A stretch of 64,000 bases of DNA, taken from Allobosea sp. CRIB-10 (GTDB taxonomy: Bacteria; Pseudomonadota; Alphaproteobacteria; Rhizobiales; Beijerinckiaceae). The notes under the pieces are model-generated. The model saw only the letters and a program-made list of their open reading frames with translations. It was not told the origin of the DNA and did not search any database. A program made the translations under genes and the position numbers. This document shows positions 43,384-51,809 of this stretch, piece by piece. The stretch spans positions 62,001-126,000 of the forward strand of contig NZ_FOKP01000012.1 of assembly GCF_900112185.1 (NCBI RefSeq), read 5' to 3'. The first letter of the stretch is position 1; every line of letters starts with the position of its first letter.

Positions 43384-44028
43384 ATGCCACGCACCTTCGC
43401 CTATGTCCGCGTCTCCACGACCGGCCAGACCACCGAAAACCAGATTCAGGAAATCGAGGCCGCTGGTTTCCACGTCGAGCCACGCCGCATCATCACTGAG
43501 ACGATTTCCGGCAGCACAGCCATCGCCCAACGGCGGGGCTTCACCCGGCTTATGGATCGGCTGGAATCAGGGGATGTGCTGATCGTGACAAAGCTCGATC
43601 GCCTCGGTCGAGACGCCATAGATGTCAGCACCACGGTCAAGGCGCTGGCCGAAATCGGCGTCCGGGTTCATTGCCTCGCTCTCGGCGGTGTCGATCTCAC
43701 CAGCTCGGCCGGCACAATGACTATGAACGTCCTCAACGCCGTCGCACAGTTCGAACGGGACTTGCTGATCGAGCGGACGCAATCCGGCCTCAAGCGCGCC
43801 AAGTCAGAAGGAAAGACCCTCGGCCGCCCCTCCACCCTGAGCGAAAAACAGAAACAGGAAGTGCGCGAGGATCTCGCGACAGGGATGAGCGTTTCCGCTC
43901 TCGCCAGAAAATTCGACACCAGCCGCCAGACCATCATGCGCGTCAGGGATGAAGTGCCCGCTTCGTCCAAGCCACAACTTGAGCACGCACCCGTTTCCCT
44001 TTCGCCGTTACCCCGCGCAGCAGGATAG
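43384..44028 (+). CDS. tnpR: TnpR resolvase (serine recombinase)
   Basis: A 214-residue serine resolvase that resolves Tn3-type cointegrates at res. The N-terminal catalytic domain is [15 protein letters not shown] (Ser 11), then [14 protein letters not shown] and [18 protein letters not shown]-terminal HTH follows ([20 protein letters not shown]). The tail beyond the HTH (about 30 residues) is longer than in Tn3 TnpR and overlaps the end of merA on the opposite strand by 21 nt. The frame is intact, so cointegrate resolution should still work. Confidence 0.93.
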   Translation: MPRTFAYVRVSTTGQTTENQIQEIEAAGFHVEPRRIITETISGSTAIAQRRGFTRLMDRLESGDVLIVTKLDRLGRDAIDVSTTVKALAEIGVRVHCLALGGVDLTSSAGTMTMNVLNAVAQFERDLLIERTQSGLKRAKSEGKTLGRPSTLSEKQKQEVREDLATGMSVSALARKFDTSRQTIMRVRDEVPASSKPQLEHAPVSLSPLPRAAG

Positions 44029-45450
44029 TTTTTTCACGTCCCTGTCGAAGGTCTGAGCCGCAAGCTTCAAGCCTTCGACGGTCGTCAGGTACGGGAAGAT
44101 CGCCTCCGACAGATCGTCGATCGTCAGGCCGCCGCGGATAGCCAGCGCCGCCGTCTGAATGCTGTCAGCTCCTTCCGGCGCAAGAATATGCGCGCCCAGG
44201 AGCTTCCGGCTTGCCCCGTCGGCAACCAGCTTGATCAGGCCGCGTGTATCGCGTGCCGCCAGCGCCCGCGGGACATTGTCGAGGGAAAGAACGGACGTGC
44301 GAACCGAATGCCCCGCAACACGCGCCTGCGCCTCGGTCATGCCGACGCTCGCCACCTGTGGGTCTGTGAACACGACAGCAGGCATCGCGGAATTGTCATA
44401 GCGCAGGCCATCGCCGTTCAACGCGTTCTTGGCGGCGAGCTTGGCGCCATAGGCGGCCATGTAAACGAACTGATCTTTTCCTGTCACGTCTCCGGCGGCA
44501 TAGACGCCGGTCTTTGAGGTGCGCATGCGGTCATCGACAATGATGGCGCCGGCCGGCGTTGCGGCAATACCCGCCTCAGCCAAGCCAAGGGTTTCGGTGT
44601 TCGGGCGGCGTCCCGTTGCCACGAGAATCCGTTCGGCCGTCAGGATTTCCGGCCGACCGTCCCGCGCGATGGTGAGCGCCACACCGCCGTCATCGGTCTT
44701 GCGGATGGATTCGTAGGCGATCCCGCTGACGATCCTGATGCCCTCATCGGCCAGGTAGGTTGCAAGCGCCGATCCGATTTCGGGTTCAGCCTCCGGCAGA
44801 AGCCGGCTGCGGAATACGAGCGTCACCGCGACGCCGGCCCGCGCGAACGTCTGGGCAAGCTCCGCACCGATATAGCCGCCGCCAAGCACGATCATCGAGC
44901 GCGGCAGTTCGGCCAGGGCCAGCGCCGTCGTGCTGTCGAGCGGCGACACGTCGACGATCCCCGGAATTCCCGGCAGGCCTGGGCGCGCGCCCGTCGCGAT
45001 GATGATCCGTTCGGAGGCGAGGCGCTGGCCCGCGACCTCGACGCCGCCGTCAACGAGGCGGGCCTGCCCTTCGCGATAGACCACATTGTTATACTCCGGC
45101 AGCAGATCAGCGTATTTCGCCTGCCGAAGACCCGCAACCAGGGCGTCTTTCTGGGCAATCTGAGCGGCCCAATCGACGACGCGCGCGCCGCTTTCAATGC
45201 CATCGAAGCGGGCTTCCGCATCATTGGCGTGACGCACGGCTTCCGTGGCCCGGATCAGGGCTTTCGAGGGCACACAACCGATATTGACGCAGGTGCCGCC
45301 AATCGTGCCGTGCCCGACAAGGGCCACTTGCGCGCCTTGTTCGGCGGCCGTGATCGCGGCAGAGAATCCGGCCGAGCCAGCCCCGACGACTACAAGATCG
45401 TAACGGCCGTTGCCTTTGCTGGAACTGGGAGCATCACAAGCTTCGCACAT
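44008..45450 (-). CDS. merA: mercuric reductase MerA
   Basis: A 480-residue NADPH-dependent flavoprotein that reduces Hg(II) to volatile Hg(0) in the cytoplasm. It has the FAD-binding [13 protein letters not shown] (about 20-32), the redox pair [13 protein letters not shown] (Cys 54 and 59), an NADPH fold [13 protein letters not shown], and the C-terminal vicinal Cys pair KKLSCCAG needed to bind mercury. The N-terminal HMA (NmerA) domain found in longer forms is absent. It is the last gene of the merTPFA operon. Confidence 0.96.
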   Translation of the reverse strand: MCEACDAPSSSKGNGRYDLVVVGAGSAGFSAAITAAEQGAQVALVGHGTIGGTCVNIGCVPSKALIRATEAVRHANDAEARFDGIESGARVVDWAAQIAQKDALVAGLRQAKYADLLPEYNNVVYREGQARLVDGGVEVAGQRLASERIIIATGARPGLPGIPGIVDVSPLDSTTALALAELPRSMIVLGGGYIGAELAQTFARAGVAVTLVFRSRLLPEAEPEIGSALATYLADEGIRIVSGIAYESIRKTDDGGVALTIARDGRPEILTAERILVATGRRPNTETLGLAEAGIAATPAGAIIVDDRMRTSKTGVYAAGDVTGKDQFVYMAAYGAKLAAKNALNGDGLRYDNSAMPAVVFTDPQVASVGMTEAQARVAGHSVRTSVLSLDNVPRALAARDTRGLIKLVADGASRKLLGAHILAPEGADSIQTAALAIRGGLTIDDLSEAIFPYLTTVEGLKLAAQTFDRDVKKLSCCAG

Positions 45451-45455
45451 CTAAC

Positions 45456-45707
45456 TTATCCCTGTCGTTTGTCATTGATTGAGCAGCAATCGGCATCAGC
45501 CGATGGGCCGGAACGGCGGCGCCGATAAAGGTAAAATGCCGCCAGCCCAATAGCAGCGAGTGCGATCGGGATCAGCACATAGCCGGCTGCAGCGAGCCAT
45601 GCGGAAACCCCGAAGGAGCCCGCAGCGACCAAAAGAAATGGGGCGGCACAACAAATGACGGCGAGAAGCCCGACACCGCCCATGCCGATGAACTTTCCAT
45701 CCGTCAT
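45456..45707 (-). CDS. merF: mercury transporter MerF
   Basis: An 83-residue inner-membrane protein with two TM helices (about 10-30 and 36-60). The vicinal cysteine pair is AVICCAAPF (Cys 19-20) in the first helix, with a second CC near the C-terminus (DADCCSIND). This matches MerF, which passes Hg(II) from the periplasm to MerA. It lies between merP and merA, 5 nt before merA. Confidence 0.88.
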   Translation of the reverse strand: MTDGKFIGMGGVGLLAVICCAAPFLLVAAGSFGVSAWLAAAGYVLIPIALAAIGLAAFYLYRRRRSGPSADADCCSINDKRQG

Positions 45708-45718
45708 GCTGAGCCTCC

Positions 45719-46006
45719 CTACTGCGAAACCTTGGAGGGATAGCCGGCGTTGGTGGTTGCGGTGATCAACGCAGCGACATTTGTCTTGCCGTCGTCAAAC
45801 CGCACTTTGGCGATCGCCCCATCTGTCGCCTCCGACACGTCAACCGCGAGCACCCCTGACACGTTGCTGAGCGCCCGCTTCACGATCGGGCCGCAAAGTT
45901 CGCAGGTGGCATTGGCGACATTCAGCGTGACGGTCTGCTCGGCGGCAAAAGCGGCGCCACTCGCCAGCAGGGACGCGGTGAGAGCGATAAGGTGTAAAGT
46001 TTTCAT
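45719..46006 (-). CDS. merP: periplasmic mercury-binding protein MerP
   Basis: A 95-residue precursor starting MKTLHLIALTASLL; a longer upstream frame lacks a signal peptide and is rejected. The signal peptide ends near AFA-AEQ. A single HMA domain carries the metal motif NATCELCGPIV (Cys 35 and 38). MerP captures Hg(II) in the periplasm and hands it to MerT or MerF. It is 11 nt from merF and 16 nt from merT. Confidence 0.93.
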   Translation of the reverse strand: MKTLHLIALTASLLASGAAFAAEQTVTLNVANATCELCGPIVKRALSNVSGVLAVDVSEATDGAIAKVRFDDGKTNVAALITATTNAGYPSKVSQ

Positions 46007-46022
46007 CAGGAACTCCTTGAGG

Positions 46023-46436
46023 TTAGGCGGTGAGGAAGAACCCCGCTGCATAGGGAAAGCCCACGGCGACGATGATCAGAATCGTTGCGATCCAAAGGCC
46101 CATCTTGGCGTTGCGATGGGACGACGGACGCGCGCAGTAGGAGCCCTCGATGCACTCAGCCGCCCTCGGCTTGCGATAGACGAGATAGAAGCCGTAGCCG
46201 AGGCAGGCGAGCGCGATCGTGACGAACACGGGCTGATAGGGCTCGAACGCGGTCAGATTGCCGATCCACGCGCCGCTGATGCCGGCAAAGAACAAGACAA
46301 AGGGCACCACGCAGCAGGTTGCCGCGCCCAGTGCCGCCACGATGCCGCCAACCGAGAGCAGCGCTGCCTGATCAAAACCCTTTTCGACGGGCTCCAGGGC
46401 CGTATCTGCCAGTGGCCGCGCTTCGTTCTGCATCAT
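46023..46436 (-). CDS. merT: mercury transporter MerT
   Basis: A 137-residue inner-membrane protein with three TM segments. The mercury-binding pair in helix 1 is GAATCCVVPF (Cys 41-42), and the cytoplasmic loop pair is CIEGSYC. It imports Hg(II) delivered by MerP. It is the first gene of the operon, directly downstream of the MerR-controlled promoter. Confidence 0.93.
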   Translation of the reverse strand: MMQNEARPLADTALEPVEKGFDQAALLSVGGIVAALGAATCCVVPFVLFFAGISGAWIGNLTAFEPYQPVFVTIALACLGYGFYLVYRKPRAAECIEGSYCARPSSHRNAKMGLWIATILIIVAVGFPYAAGFFLTA

Positions 46437-46468
46437 CGTTCACATGCTCCCGCAATTGATCTATGGTG

Positions 46469-46499
46469 ACCCTAATGCCTGTAGTAACTACAGGGTCAA
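46469..46499 (-). promoter_or_regulatory. mer operator-promoter (PmerT)
   Basis: On the minus strand -35 TTGACC and -10 TAGGGT are separated by 19 nt, the over-long spacer typical of MerR-activated promoters. The spacer holds the 17-bp palindrome CCTGTAGTTACTACAGG (46478-46494), the MerR binding site. merR diverges from the same region, so MerR should also autoregulate. Confidence 0.9.
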
Positions 46500-46534
46500 G
46501 CGGGAAAGTTTCACGGTGTTGTGCGAGCTATGTG

Positions 46535-46975
46535 ATGAAACAGGCTGATGAATTTTCGATCGGCGTCCTGTCCGAACGCAGCGGCGTCAACATCGAGACG
46601 ATTCGCTATTACGAGAAGATCGGCGTCATGCCGAAACCAGCGCGCAGCGCGGGCGGGTATCGCGTCTACGGCAACGATCACGCAAGGCGGTTGCATTTCG
46701 TGCGGCGCGGCCGTGAGCTCGGCTTCAGCCTCGACGAACTGCGTGGACTGCTTCGCCTGGTCGACGGGCATAGCTACACCTGCCGTGAGGTTCATGACCT
46801 CACCATCGAACACCTGAAAGATATCCGTCAGAAAATCGCCGATCTACGACGTCTGGAGCGGGCAATGTCGGATATGGCCGCGCAATGCACCGGCAACCAG
46901 GTTCCGGAATGCCCGATCATTGATGCTCTATTCGAGATGCGCCCAGTGGGCCGTTCCCGCTCCGTTCGACCTTAG
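46535..46975 (+). CDS. merR: mercury-responsive regulator MerR
   Basis: A 146-residue MerR starting MKQADEFSIGVLSERSGV; longer upstream starts would cover the operator. The winged HTH is IGVLSERSGVNIETIRYYEKIGV. The three Hg-binding cysteines are present: Cys 83 in SYTCREV, Cys 118 in AAQCTG and Cys 126 in VPECPI. It switches PmerT by DNA untwisting on Hg(II) binding. Its TAG stop lies inside the right inverted repeat. Confidence 0.95.
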   Translation: MKQADEFSIGVLSERSGVNIETIRYYEKIGVMPKPARSAGGYRVYGNDHARRLHFVRRGRELGFSLDELRGLLRLVDGHSYTCREVHDLTIEHLKDIRQKIADLRRLERAMSDMAAQCTGNQVPECPIIDALFEMRPVGRSRSVRP

Positions 46976-47008
46976 CGCAGGATTTTGAACTGCTCTTGTT
47001 CCGACCCC
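46971..47008 (-). repeat. right 38-bp terminal inverted repeat
   Basis: Read on the minus strand it begins GGGGTCGGAACAAGAGCAG and ends CTGCGCTAAG, pairing with the left repeat. The stop codons of merR (plus) and of the interrupted abiEii (minus) both fall within it. Confidence 0.95.
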
Positions 47009-47886
47009 TGCTTGGCGGGATTCTGCGCTCTGAGTTTCTCAAGGTTGAGGAGCTTCCAGCGAACCGCCGGCAGCTCGGCCGCCTGGGGCAGCCCGATTGC
47101 GTCGAAGTCCGGTTTGCCATCATGAAGTGACAACAAGAAGCGCATCGCATTGCTGTCGAGCCTGACAAGCAGATCTTTCGTCAACCGCTCCCTCGCGGCC
47201 TTCAGCTCCTCGATGCTGGCTACTTCGGTCGTCATCCCCTCGAATTCCCTCACGAAGGCTTCGTCGAGGGAAGCGAGCGAAGGCTTGACCAACTCGTGAG
47301 GCGGGCGACCGGAGCTTGCGACATAGATCAGGAACGTTCGAAACAGGGCGTCGGTCAGGCCCTCGTTCTCATAGAGTAGCTTCACATCGAACAAGTCGCG
47401 CGGATGCTGCCGATCGACAGCCGCATGCAGCTTTCCGCCGAATAGATCCTCGAATGAGACGACCTGCATCTCCGCGAAGCCGAACACATCTTCGACGCTT
47501 GGGCTCACCCGCCGCCGTTCGGGCGGATGGACGGTGCCGCGCGCAACGGGCGACGTCTCGATCTTGATTTCGGCGTTTCCTTGCCGGACGAGAACGCGGG
47601 TGTCGTTGTTGCCGCCGCCGGCGATCCGCTGAACGCTGACAGCACGGAGATTGCGCTGCAGGTCCTTACGAATGTGATCAAGGATGGCGTCGATATTCTT
47701 TAGCGTCGTTTCGCGGTCCTCGATCGGCAGATAGGTGAGGTCGATGTCTACCGAGAGCCGTGGCATGTCTCGGTAGAAGAGGTTGATTGCCGTGCCGCCC
47801 TTCAAGGCGAAGGCGTCATGGCGGGCTATGAAAGGCAGGGTCCTCACCAGGAGAGCGACCTGGCGCATGTATTGTTCACGGGCCAT
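46972..47886 (-). CDS. abiEii: AbiEii nucleotidyltransferase toxin, C-terminus replaced by transposon end
   Basis: A 304-residue AbiEii-family toxin. The NTase active site is visible as LKGGTAINLFYRDMPRLSVDIDL (Gly-Gly about 30-31; Asp about 47 and 49), with a later ARPVxRG-like LYENEGLTDALFRTFL helical region. The transposon entered 14 codons before the original stop. The present frame exchanges KHAEQRREIEALRS for KQGSEQEQFKILR encoded by the inverted repeat, so the catalytic domain is intact and activity may persist. It overlaps abiEi by 11 nt, as usual for AbiE. Confidence 0.9.
   Translation of the reverse strand: MAREQYMRQVALLVRTLPFIARHDAFALKGGTAINLFYRDMPRLSVDIDLTYLPIEDRETTLKNIDAILDHIRKDLQRNLRAVSVQRIAGGGNNDTRVLVRQGNAEIKIETSPVARGTVHPPERRRVSPSVEDVFGFAEMQVVSFEDLFGGKLHAAVDRQHPRDLFDVKLLYENEGLTDALFRTFLIYVASSGRPPHELVKPSLASLDEAFVREFEGMTTEVASIEELKAARERLTKDLLVRLDSNAMRFLLSLHDGKPDFDAIGLPQAAELPAVRWKLLNLEKLRAQNPAKQGSEQEQFKILR
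47009..47013. repeat. TGCTT target-site duplication, right copy
   Basis: Directly outside the right inverted repeat, identical to 40194-40198. Confidence 0.95.
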
Positions 47887-48721
47887 CGTGCGTCTCCGTC
47901 GGCATCAGGTCGGCAGGGATCGTAATGCGGTAGACGGGGTGCAGGCGGCCGCCCGGCGTCAATGCCCGATCGCCGCTGCCGAGATCGATTTCCGACATGT
48001 CGATATGCCGACGCCAAGCGTGATTGTGTTTGTCGGCATAGACAAAAAAGAGGCGCTTGGTTTTCACGCGCCGGCACAAGGCGAGCAACGTCGTCAGCAG
48101 TTTTGGGCGCAAATTGGCGAGGCCCTCGAAGGCCACATCGACGTTATGGAAGCTCTCGCCCTTCGGCACTTCGTCGAGCATTTCGAGGATCGCACGCTCA
48201 GGTGACGACATCGGCATCGGCCAGCGCCACGGGCTCTGCGGCAGCTCGGGATCGTCGTCGTTCGAGAGGCTGAAATCCATATTCTCGATCCCGGTCGTGG
48301 CTTCGCCAAAGAGCGTGTTGCTCCTGACCAGCACGTCGGCGTCCGTCCGCAACTTCGGGAGCCAGGACGGGATGTCGGATCCGTATAGATAGAGGGCGAA
48401 TTTGCCGCCCAAGTGGAGATAGTGGGAGTGCCCGCTCAAGGCGAGAGAACTCGCGCCGCCGACATGGAATTTGCGCCGCATGAGCCATACGGCGGAAAGC
48501 AACGGTATCTTCCAGCCGCCGACGGCTTCTGGATTGGCGTCCGTAGTGAACGGGCGACGATACACGCCCGATATGACCGGTTCGAGCCAGCCATTTTTGA
48601 CATATGCTGATGCGGATTGCCGTGAGATGGCGTGACGGCTCATCCATCCGGTGTCCACCAGGAAACCAGGGGGCACACGCTGGAGGAGTTGCTTTAGCTT
48701 GCCCTGCGATTGTCCATTCAT
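47876..48721 (-). CDS. abiEi: AbiEi antitoxin/transcriptional regulator
   Basis: A 281-residue AbiEi-type antitoxin. The N-terminal winged-HTH domain spans LLQRVPPGFLVDTGWMSRHAISRQSASAYVKNGWLEPVISGVYRR. It is followed by the AbiEi-family middle SSLALSGHSHYLHLGGKFALYLYG and the C-terminal SSPERAILEMLDEVPKGESF antitoxin domain. AbiEi represses the operon and neutralises AbiEii without direct binding (type IV TA). The order antitoxin then toxin and the short overlap are standard. Confidence 0.9.
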   Translation of the reverse strand: MNGQSQGKLKQLLQRVPPGFLVDTGWMSRHAISRQSASAYVKNGWLEPVISGVYRRPFTTDANPEAVGGWKIPLLSAVWLMRRKFHVGGASSLALSGHSHYLHLGGKFALYLYGSDIPSWLPKLRTDADVLVRSNTLFGEATTGIENMDFSLSNDDDPELPQSPWRWPMPMSSPERAILEMLDEVPKGESFHNVDVAFEGLANLRPKLLTTLLALCRRVKTKRLFFVYADKHNHAWRRHIDMSEIDLGSGDRALTPGGRLHPVYRITIPADLMPTETHDGP

Positions 48722-48765
48722 ATTTGATACAATCGCATGAATCTAAAGCGAACGCGAGGGAGACT

Positions 48766-50191
48766 TTACTGAGTACAAAATTTGTCAATTAAGGATTGGC
48801 AACTGGTGCTGGATTCAAAGTTCTCGCTTAGGGCACCTCGATCGGACTTCGCCTTGCCACCGACGATCTTCCCAGCGTCGTCGACAATGCAGGCCGTAGT
48901 CCCCTTGGCAATCCGCATCCTGCGCAACGCCTGCTGCGGATAAAGATCGTTCTCCATTCACGATCGAGAAGAGATCGCCATGGCATGCTGGTTCTTCGCA
49001 AGCGATCTGAGCCAAAAGCTCCCGCCATCGCACCTTCGAACGTGCCAGTGCCTCGGGTGTCCGATCCGCGATGAAACCGACGACCCTCTTCAAGCAGCCA
49101 GTCAGCCAGCCTGCGGCACTCCGCGGGATCGTCGATGCAGTGAAAGACCTTCACGTCCTCCGTGAACTCCTCCAGAATCGCGTCAGCTTCGACGCCGCGC
49201 CGATTTAACAAGGCGAAGCGGACGGCAAAGTCACTGGCCCGCGAGCGGAAACTGTTGAATGCCTGGAGTGCTGATGCATATGGCTCGTTGGCCCGCGCGC
49301 GGGCTATCGCGGCATCGTAGTCAATCTCGTGCGCCGCGTGCGGGGCGATCGCGAGGATGGTTGCGCGAATATCGTCGGGCGTGAGGATTGGATAGACAAG
49401 CGACCGATCGCGCTGCCCGACGAGCGTTGAAAGGTCTGCGCAATCTGAGCACACCTCCAGCATCGCGGTGTGCCTGACGAATTTCTCATTGCTGAAATCC
49501 GCGTAAAGCGTCAGTCGGTTGGCGATCGCATCCTCGTCGCGCTCGTCGGTGAACACCTGGATTTCGCGGATGCTGCCGCTCCACTTCTTCGCATTGCTCA
49601 TGCGCAGGATCTGGCGCTTCTGTCTTGCACATATCGGACAGGTCCAGTTGTCGGGAGCTGCAGCCCAGCGCTTCGTGGTTGGACTGACGTAGGAGCGGTA
49701 TTCCTCATCGGTAGGTTCACGGACCGGCGCGGGCTTCTTTCCTACTGGTACCAGGCGCGCGGAATCTTTGCTCGTCGAGCGCGCCAAGAACTCTGCTCGG
49801 AAGCTGCTAAGCAGGCCTGCGCGCTGAGTGTCCTCCGTTGCTCGGTGGAATGCCTGCGAAAGGAGCCCGGCGGAATCCATCGCCGACATCACCGCGTTGG
49901 CGTCGGCCAGCCCCTTGTGGTTCCTGGCGATGAGTCCGGAACGGGCGCTCGTGAGCAACTGGTCGATCAGCGATAGTCGGTGCTCAAATCCGGGTCTTTG
50001 CTCGTGCCAGATGGTTCGCGCCCGCCCGAAATCGACGACATGTTGCGCGTTGGCCTTGCTCGTGACGAAACGCCCGATTTCGTCTGCAGTGAAGGTGAAG
50101 CGCGAGTCGATCTCGTCGCGCAGTTGGGCTTTGGCTGCTGCATCGGCGGTGTTACATTCGGAGCAGATCAAGGCGAACGAGAAACGCGTCA
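48766..50191 (-). pseudogene. decayed HNH-type nuclease gene, 5' truncated
   Basis: The frame FSFALICSECNTADAAAKAQLRD resembles the second half of an HNH domain, so the N-terminus with the first HNH half is missing, cut by an IS3 remnant at about 50191. A second zinc motif WTCPICARQKRQILRMS follows. Protein-like sequence then jumps frame twice: after LADWLLE (near 49090) to KRVVGFIADRTPEALARSKV, and near 48960 to ENDLYPQQALRRMRIAKG, ending CQSLIDKFCTQ. Truncation plus two frameshifts indicates a dead gene. It lies just upstream of abiEi on the same strand. Confidence 0.6.
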
Positions 50192-50485
50192 CTAGCTCGC
50201 CCGCACCTTCACCCCGATCGCCTCGTCGTCTTGGCTGCGCTTGCTCGGCGTTCTGGCGAGCCAGGCATGAAAGCCCGAGCGCGACACATCCAGCGCTTCG
50301 CAGAGCCACGCCACCGGCCAGATCCCCCGGTGCTTCGCAATGAACGCGAACCTCATGTCACATCCTTCGCGAAGTAGGCTGCGGCCTTTTTTAGGATGTC
50401 ACGCTCCGCCTTGAGCTTGGCGACCTCCCGCCGCAGCTTCTCGATCTCGAGCGCACAAGGCGCTGGGATACCGTTCACCCCGAGA
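50192..50485 (-). mobile_element. IS3-family remnant (orfA end and orfB start)
   Basis: The OrfA C-terminus ALEIEKLRREVAKLKAERD followed by ILKKAAAYFAKDVT overlaps the OrfB start by ATGA, as in IS3 elements. OrfB reads MRFAFIAKHRGIWPVAWLC and on to EAIGVKVRAS before a stop. The rest of OrfB with the DDE domain is missing, so the element is dead. It joins the truncated HNH gene directly. Confidence 0.85.
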
Positions 50486-50644
50486 GTTCATCGCAGACCG
50501 TTCAACTGCGGAGGACGTGTCCGGTCTTTGAGGGGCAACAACAAACCTGGTGTGGGCGCGCAGTCCCTCACTAAATGCTAAAATGACGTCGCGCAGGCTG
50601 TCCTGGTCGACGCAGAGGGCCCTGTCGAATACCAGTCGCGTCAC
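50399..50644 (-). CDS. possible small gene downstream of nsrR (weak)
   Basis: A GTG with AAAGGAG 10 nt upstream opens a frame whose first 40 residues (VTRLVFDRALCVDQDSLRDV onward) look protein-like. The rest runs into the IS3 remnant in a wrong frame. It may be the start of a gene truncated by the IS, or chance. No family recognised. Confidence 0.3.
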   Translation of the reverse strand: MTRLVFDRALCVDQDSLRDVILAFSEGLRAHTRFVVAPQRPDTSSAVERSAMNSRGERYPSALCARDREAAAGGRQAQGGA

Positions 50645-50701
50645 CTCCAGGCTCTCCTTTCCGCTGCCGAGCTCTAGGAGCCACCGGGAGCGTTGATGGC
50701 G

Positions 50702-51130
50702 TCAGGCCGCTGGCCGGATGCCGAAGTCCTCGGGCCCCAGCATCAAGTCGGCCAGGGTGTAACGGTCGATCGTGCTGAGGAAAGCGGCGAGCGCCTCGTG
50801 GAGAATGCCCTTGAGCCGACAGCGCGACGTGATCCGACAGCCATTGCCGCTGCCGAAGCACTCGACCAGGGCGAAATCTGGCTCTGTCAGGCGCAAGACC
50901 TCTCCGATTCTGATCTCTGTCGGAATTCTAGCCAGGACGAGACCGCCAGAACGCCCGCGGACCGCTCTGAGGAACCCGGCATTAGTGAGCAGATTGGCAA
51001 CCTTCATCAGATGCGCGCGGGAGATTCCATAGGCGAAGGCTGTTTCCTCGATCGTAATCAGTCGCTCGCCCTGGGCCGCCGCGTACATCAGGATTCTAAG
51101 GGAATAGTCGGAGAAGCTCGTCAATCGCAT
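50702..51130 (-). CDS. nsrR: Rrf2-family NO-responsive repressor, NsrR type
   Basis: A 142-residue Rrf2 protein starting MRLTSFSDYSLRILMYAA. The wHTH includes ISRAHLMKVANLLTNAGFLRAVRGRSGGL. The cluster ligands are Cys 91, 98 and 104 in VECFGSGNGCRITSRCRLKG, the NsrR [Fe-S] pattern. NsrR loses DNA binding when NO damages the cluster. A sequence fitting the NsrR operator lies at 51527-51549, and the nearby cbb3 and nap genes make a nitrogen-oxide stress role coherent. Confidence 0.9.
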   Translation of the reverse strand: MRLTSFSDYSLRILMYAAAQGERLITIEETAFAYGISRAHLMKVANLLTNAGFLRAVRGRSGGLVLARIPTEIRIGEVLRLTEPDFALVECFGSGNGCRITSRCRLKGILHEALAAFLSTIDRYTLADLMLGPEDFGIRPAA

Positions 51131-51355
51131 CGTTGATTCCGGCTTCTGGCCAGTGGCCTCAGTTGGCCGCTCGCTTCCCCGCAAGATGTATCGCGCGCAA
51201 TTTTCGCAAGCACGCGTCCATTCCGTTACAGCCAGGCCGCGTAGAGGGAATCCGCTTTCCGGGTTGCTCTGACCGGCGAGTCCAATTCCGTGGCCCGCGT
51301 CGCAGCTCCCTCATTCAGCACGCTGCTCCCGCCAAAGCCGAATGGCGCGCTCGTG

Positions 51356-51478
51356 CTAGACGAAGACCATGACGAGGGTCATTCCAATGACAATGAGGAC
51401 GAGGGCCCATATCAGCATGGGCACCAACGTGCTGTCGGGGTTGGGGACCTTGGATATGTTCTGAGGTTGGTTGACCAT
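51356..51478 (-). CDS. 40-residue single-TM membrane protein
   Basis: Starts MVNQPQNISKVPNPDSTLVP, followed by a 20-residue hydrophobic helix (MLIWALVLIVIGMTLVMVFV) reaching the stop. There is a soluble N-terminus and one C-terminal membrane anchor, with no charged tail. An NsrR-like operator lies 49 nt upstream, so it is probably NO-inducible. No family recognised. Small single-helix proteins often stabilise oxidases or reductases, which would suit the neighbourhood, but that is inference. Confidence 0.65.
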   Translation of the reverse strand: MVNQPQNISKVPNPDSTLVPMLIWALVLIVIGMTLVMVFV

Positions 51479-51526
51479 AACTGCACAGCCAAAGGAAGGA
51501 TTTCTAGCAATCTCATTACGCTATAA

Positions 51527-51549
51527 AAGATACATTGTATATGCATGTT
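51527..51549 (-). promoter_or_regulatory. NsrR operator candidate
   Basis: Half-sites AAGATACAT and ATGCATGTT are inverted around 5 nt (9-5-9). The NsrR consensus has AAGATGCAT and ATGCATCTT with the same spacing; by my count each half here departs from it by one base. The site lies ahead of the 40-residue membrane gene and about 0.4 kb upstream of nsrR itself. Confidence 0.7.
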
Positions 51550-51809
51550 TTAGCCAATTCGACATTTTCCGGCCGACAATGATTGCGACTCCAGTGCGCC
51601 TCGACTCGGTCAAAACCGCCTATGGGGCAGTTACGCGCATGCTGCACGGGTCGACGTACCGGAACGGCTGCACCTCATTGAGGCGCTCGACTCGGCTCCA
51701 TCGAGAGAAATCGACCTCAGACAGGAATGACCTCGGCAATACTCACCTACGATTCGCGCCGAACGGACAGCATGTCGCTTTGTCGTGGCTAAACCGGAAT
51801 TCATCCGAT

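Larger units (their letters stand above)
40199..47008. mobile_element. Tn3-family mercury-resistance transposon
   Basis: A 6.8-kb unit bounded by 38-bp inverted repeats starting GGGGTC and ending TTAAG or CTAAG, with perfect 5-bp target duplication. Contents: tnpA (frameshifted), res region, tnpR, and the mer genes merA-F-P-T with divergent merR at the right end. It inserted into the end of abiEii. All boundaries are read directly from the sequence. Confidence 0.95.

Noticed and set aside
50571..50861. 96-codon minus-strand frame overlapping the end of nsrR
   Set aside because: It overlaps the nsrR C-terminus in a different frame and is Arg/Gln/His/Pro-rich.
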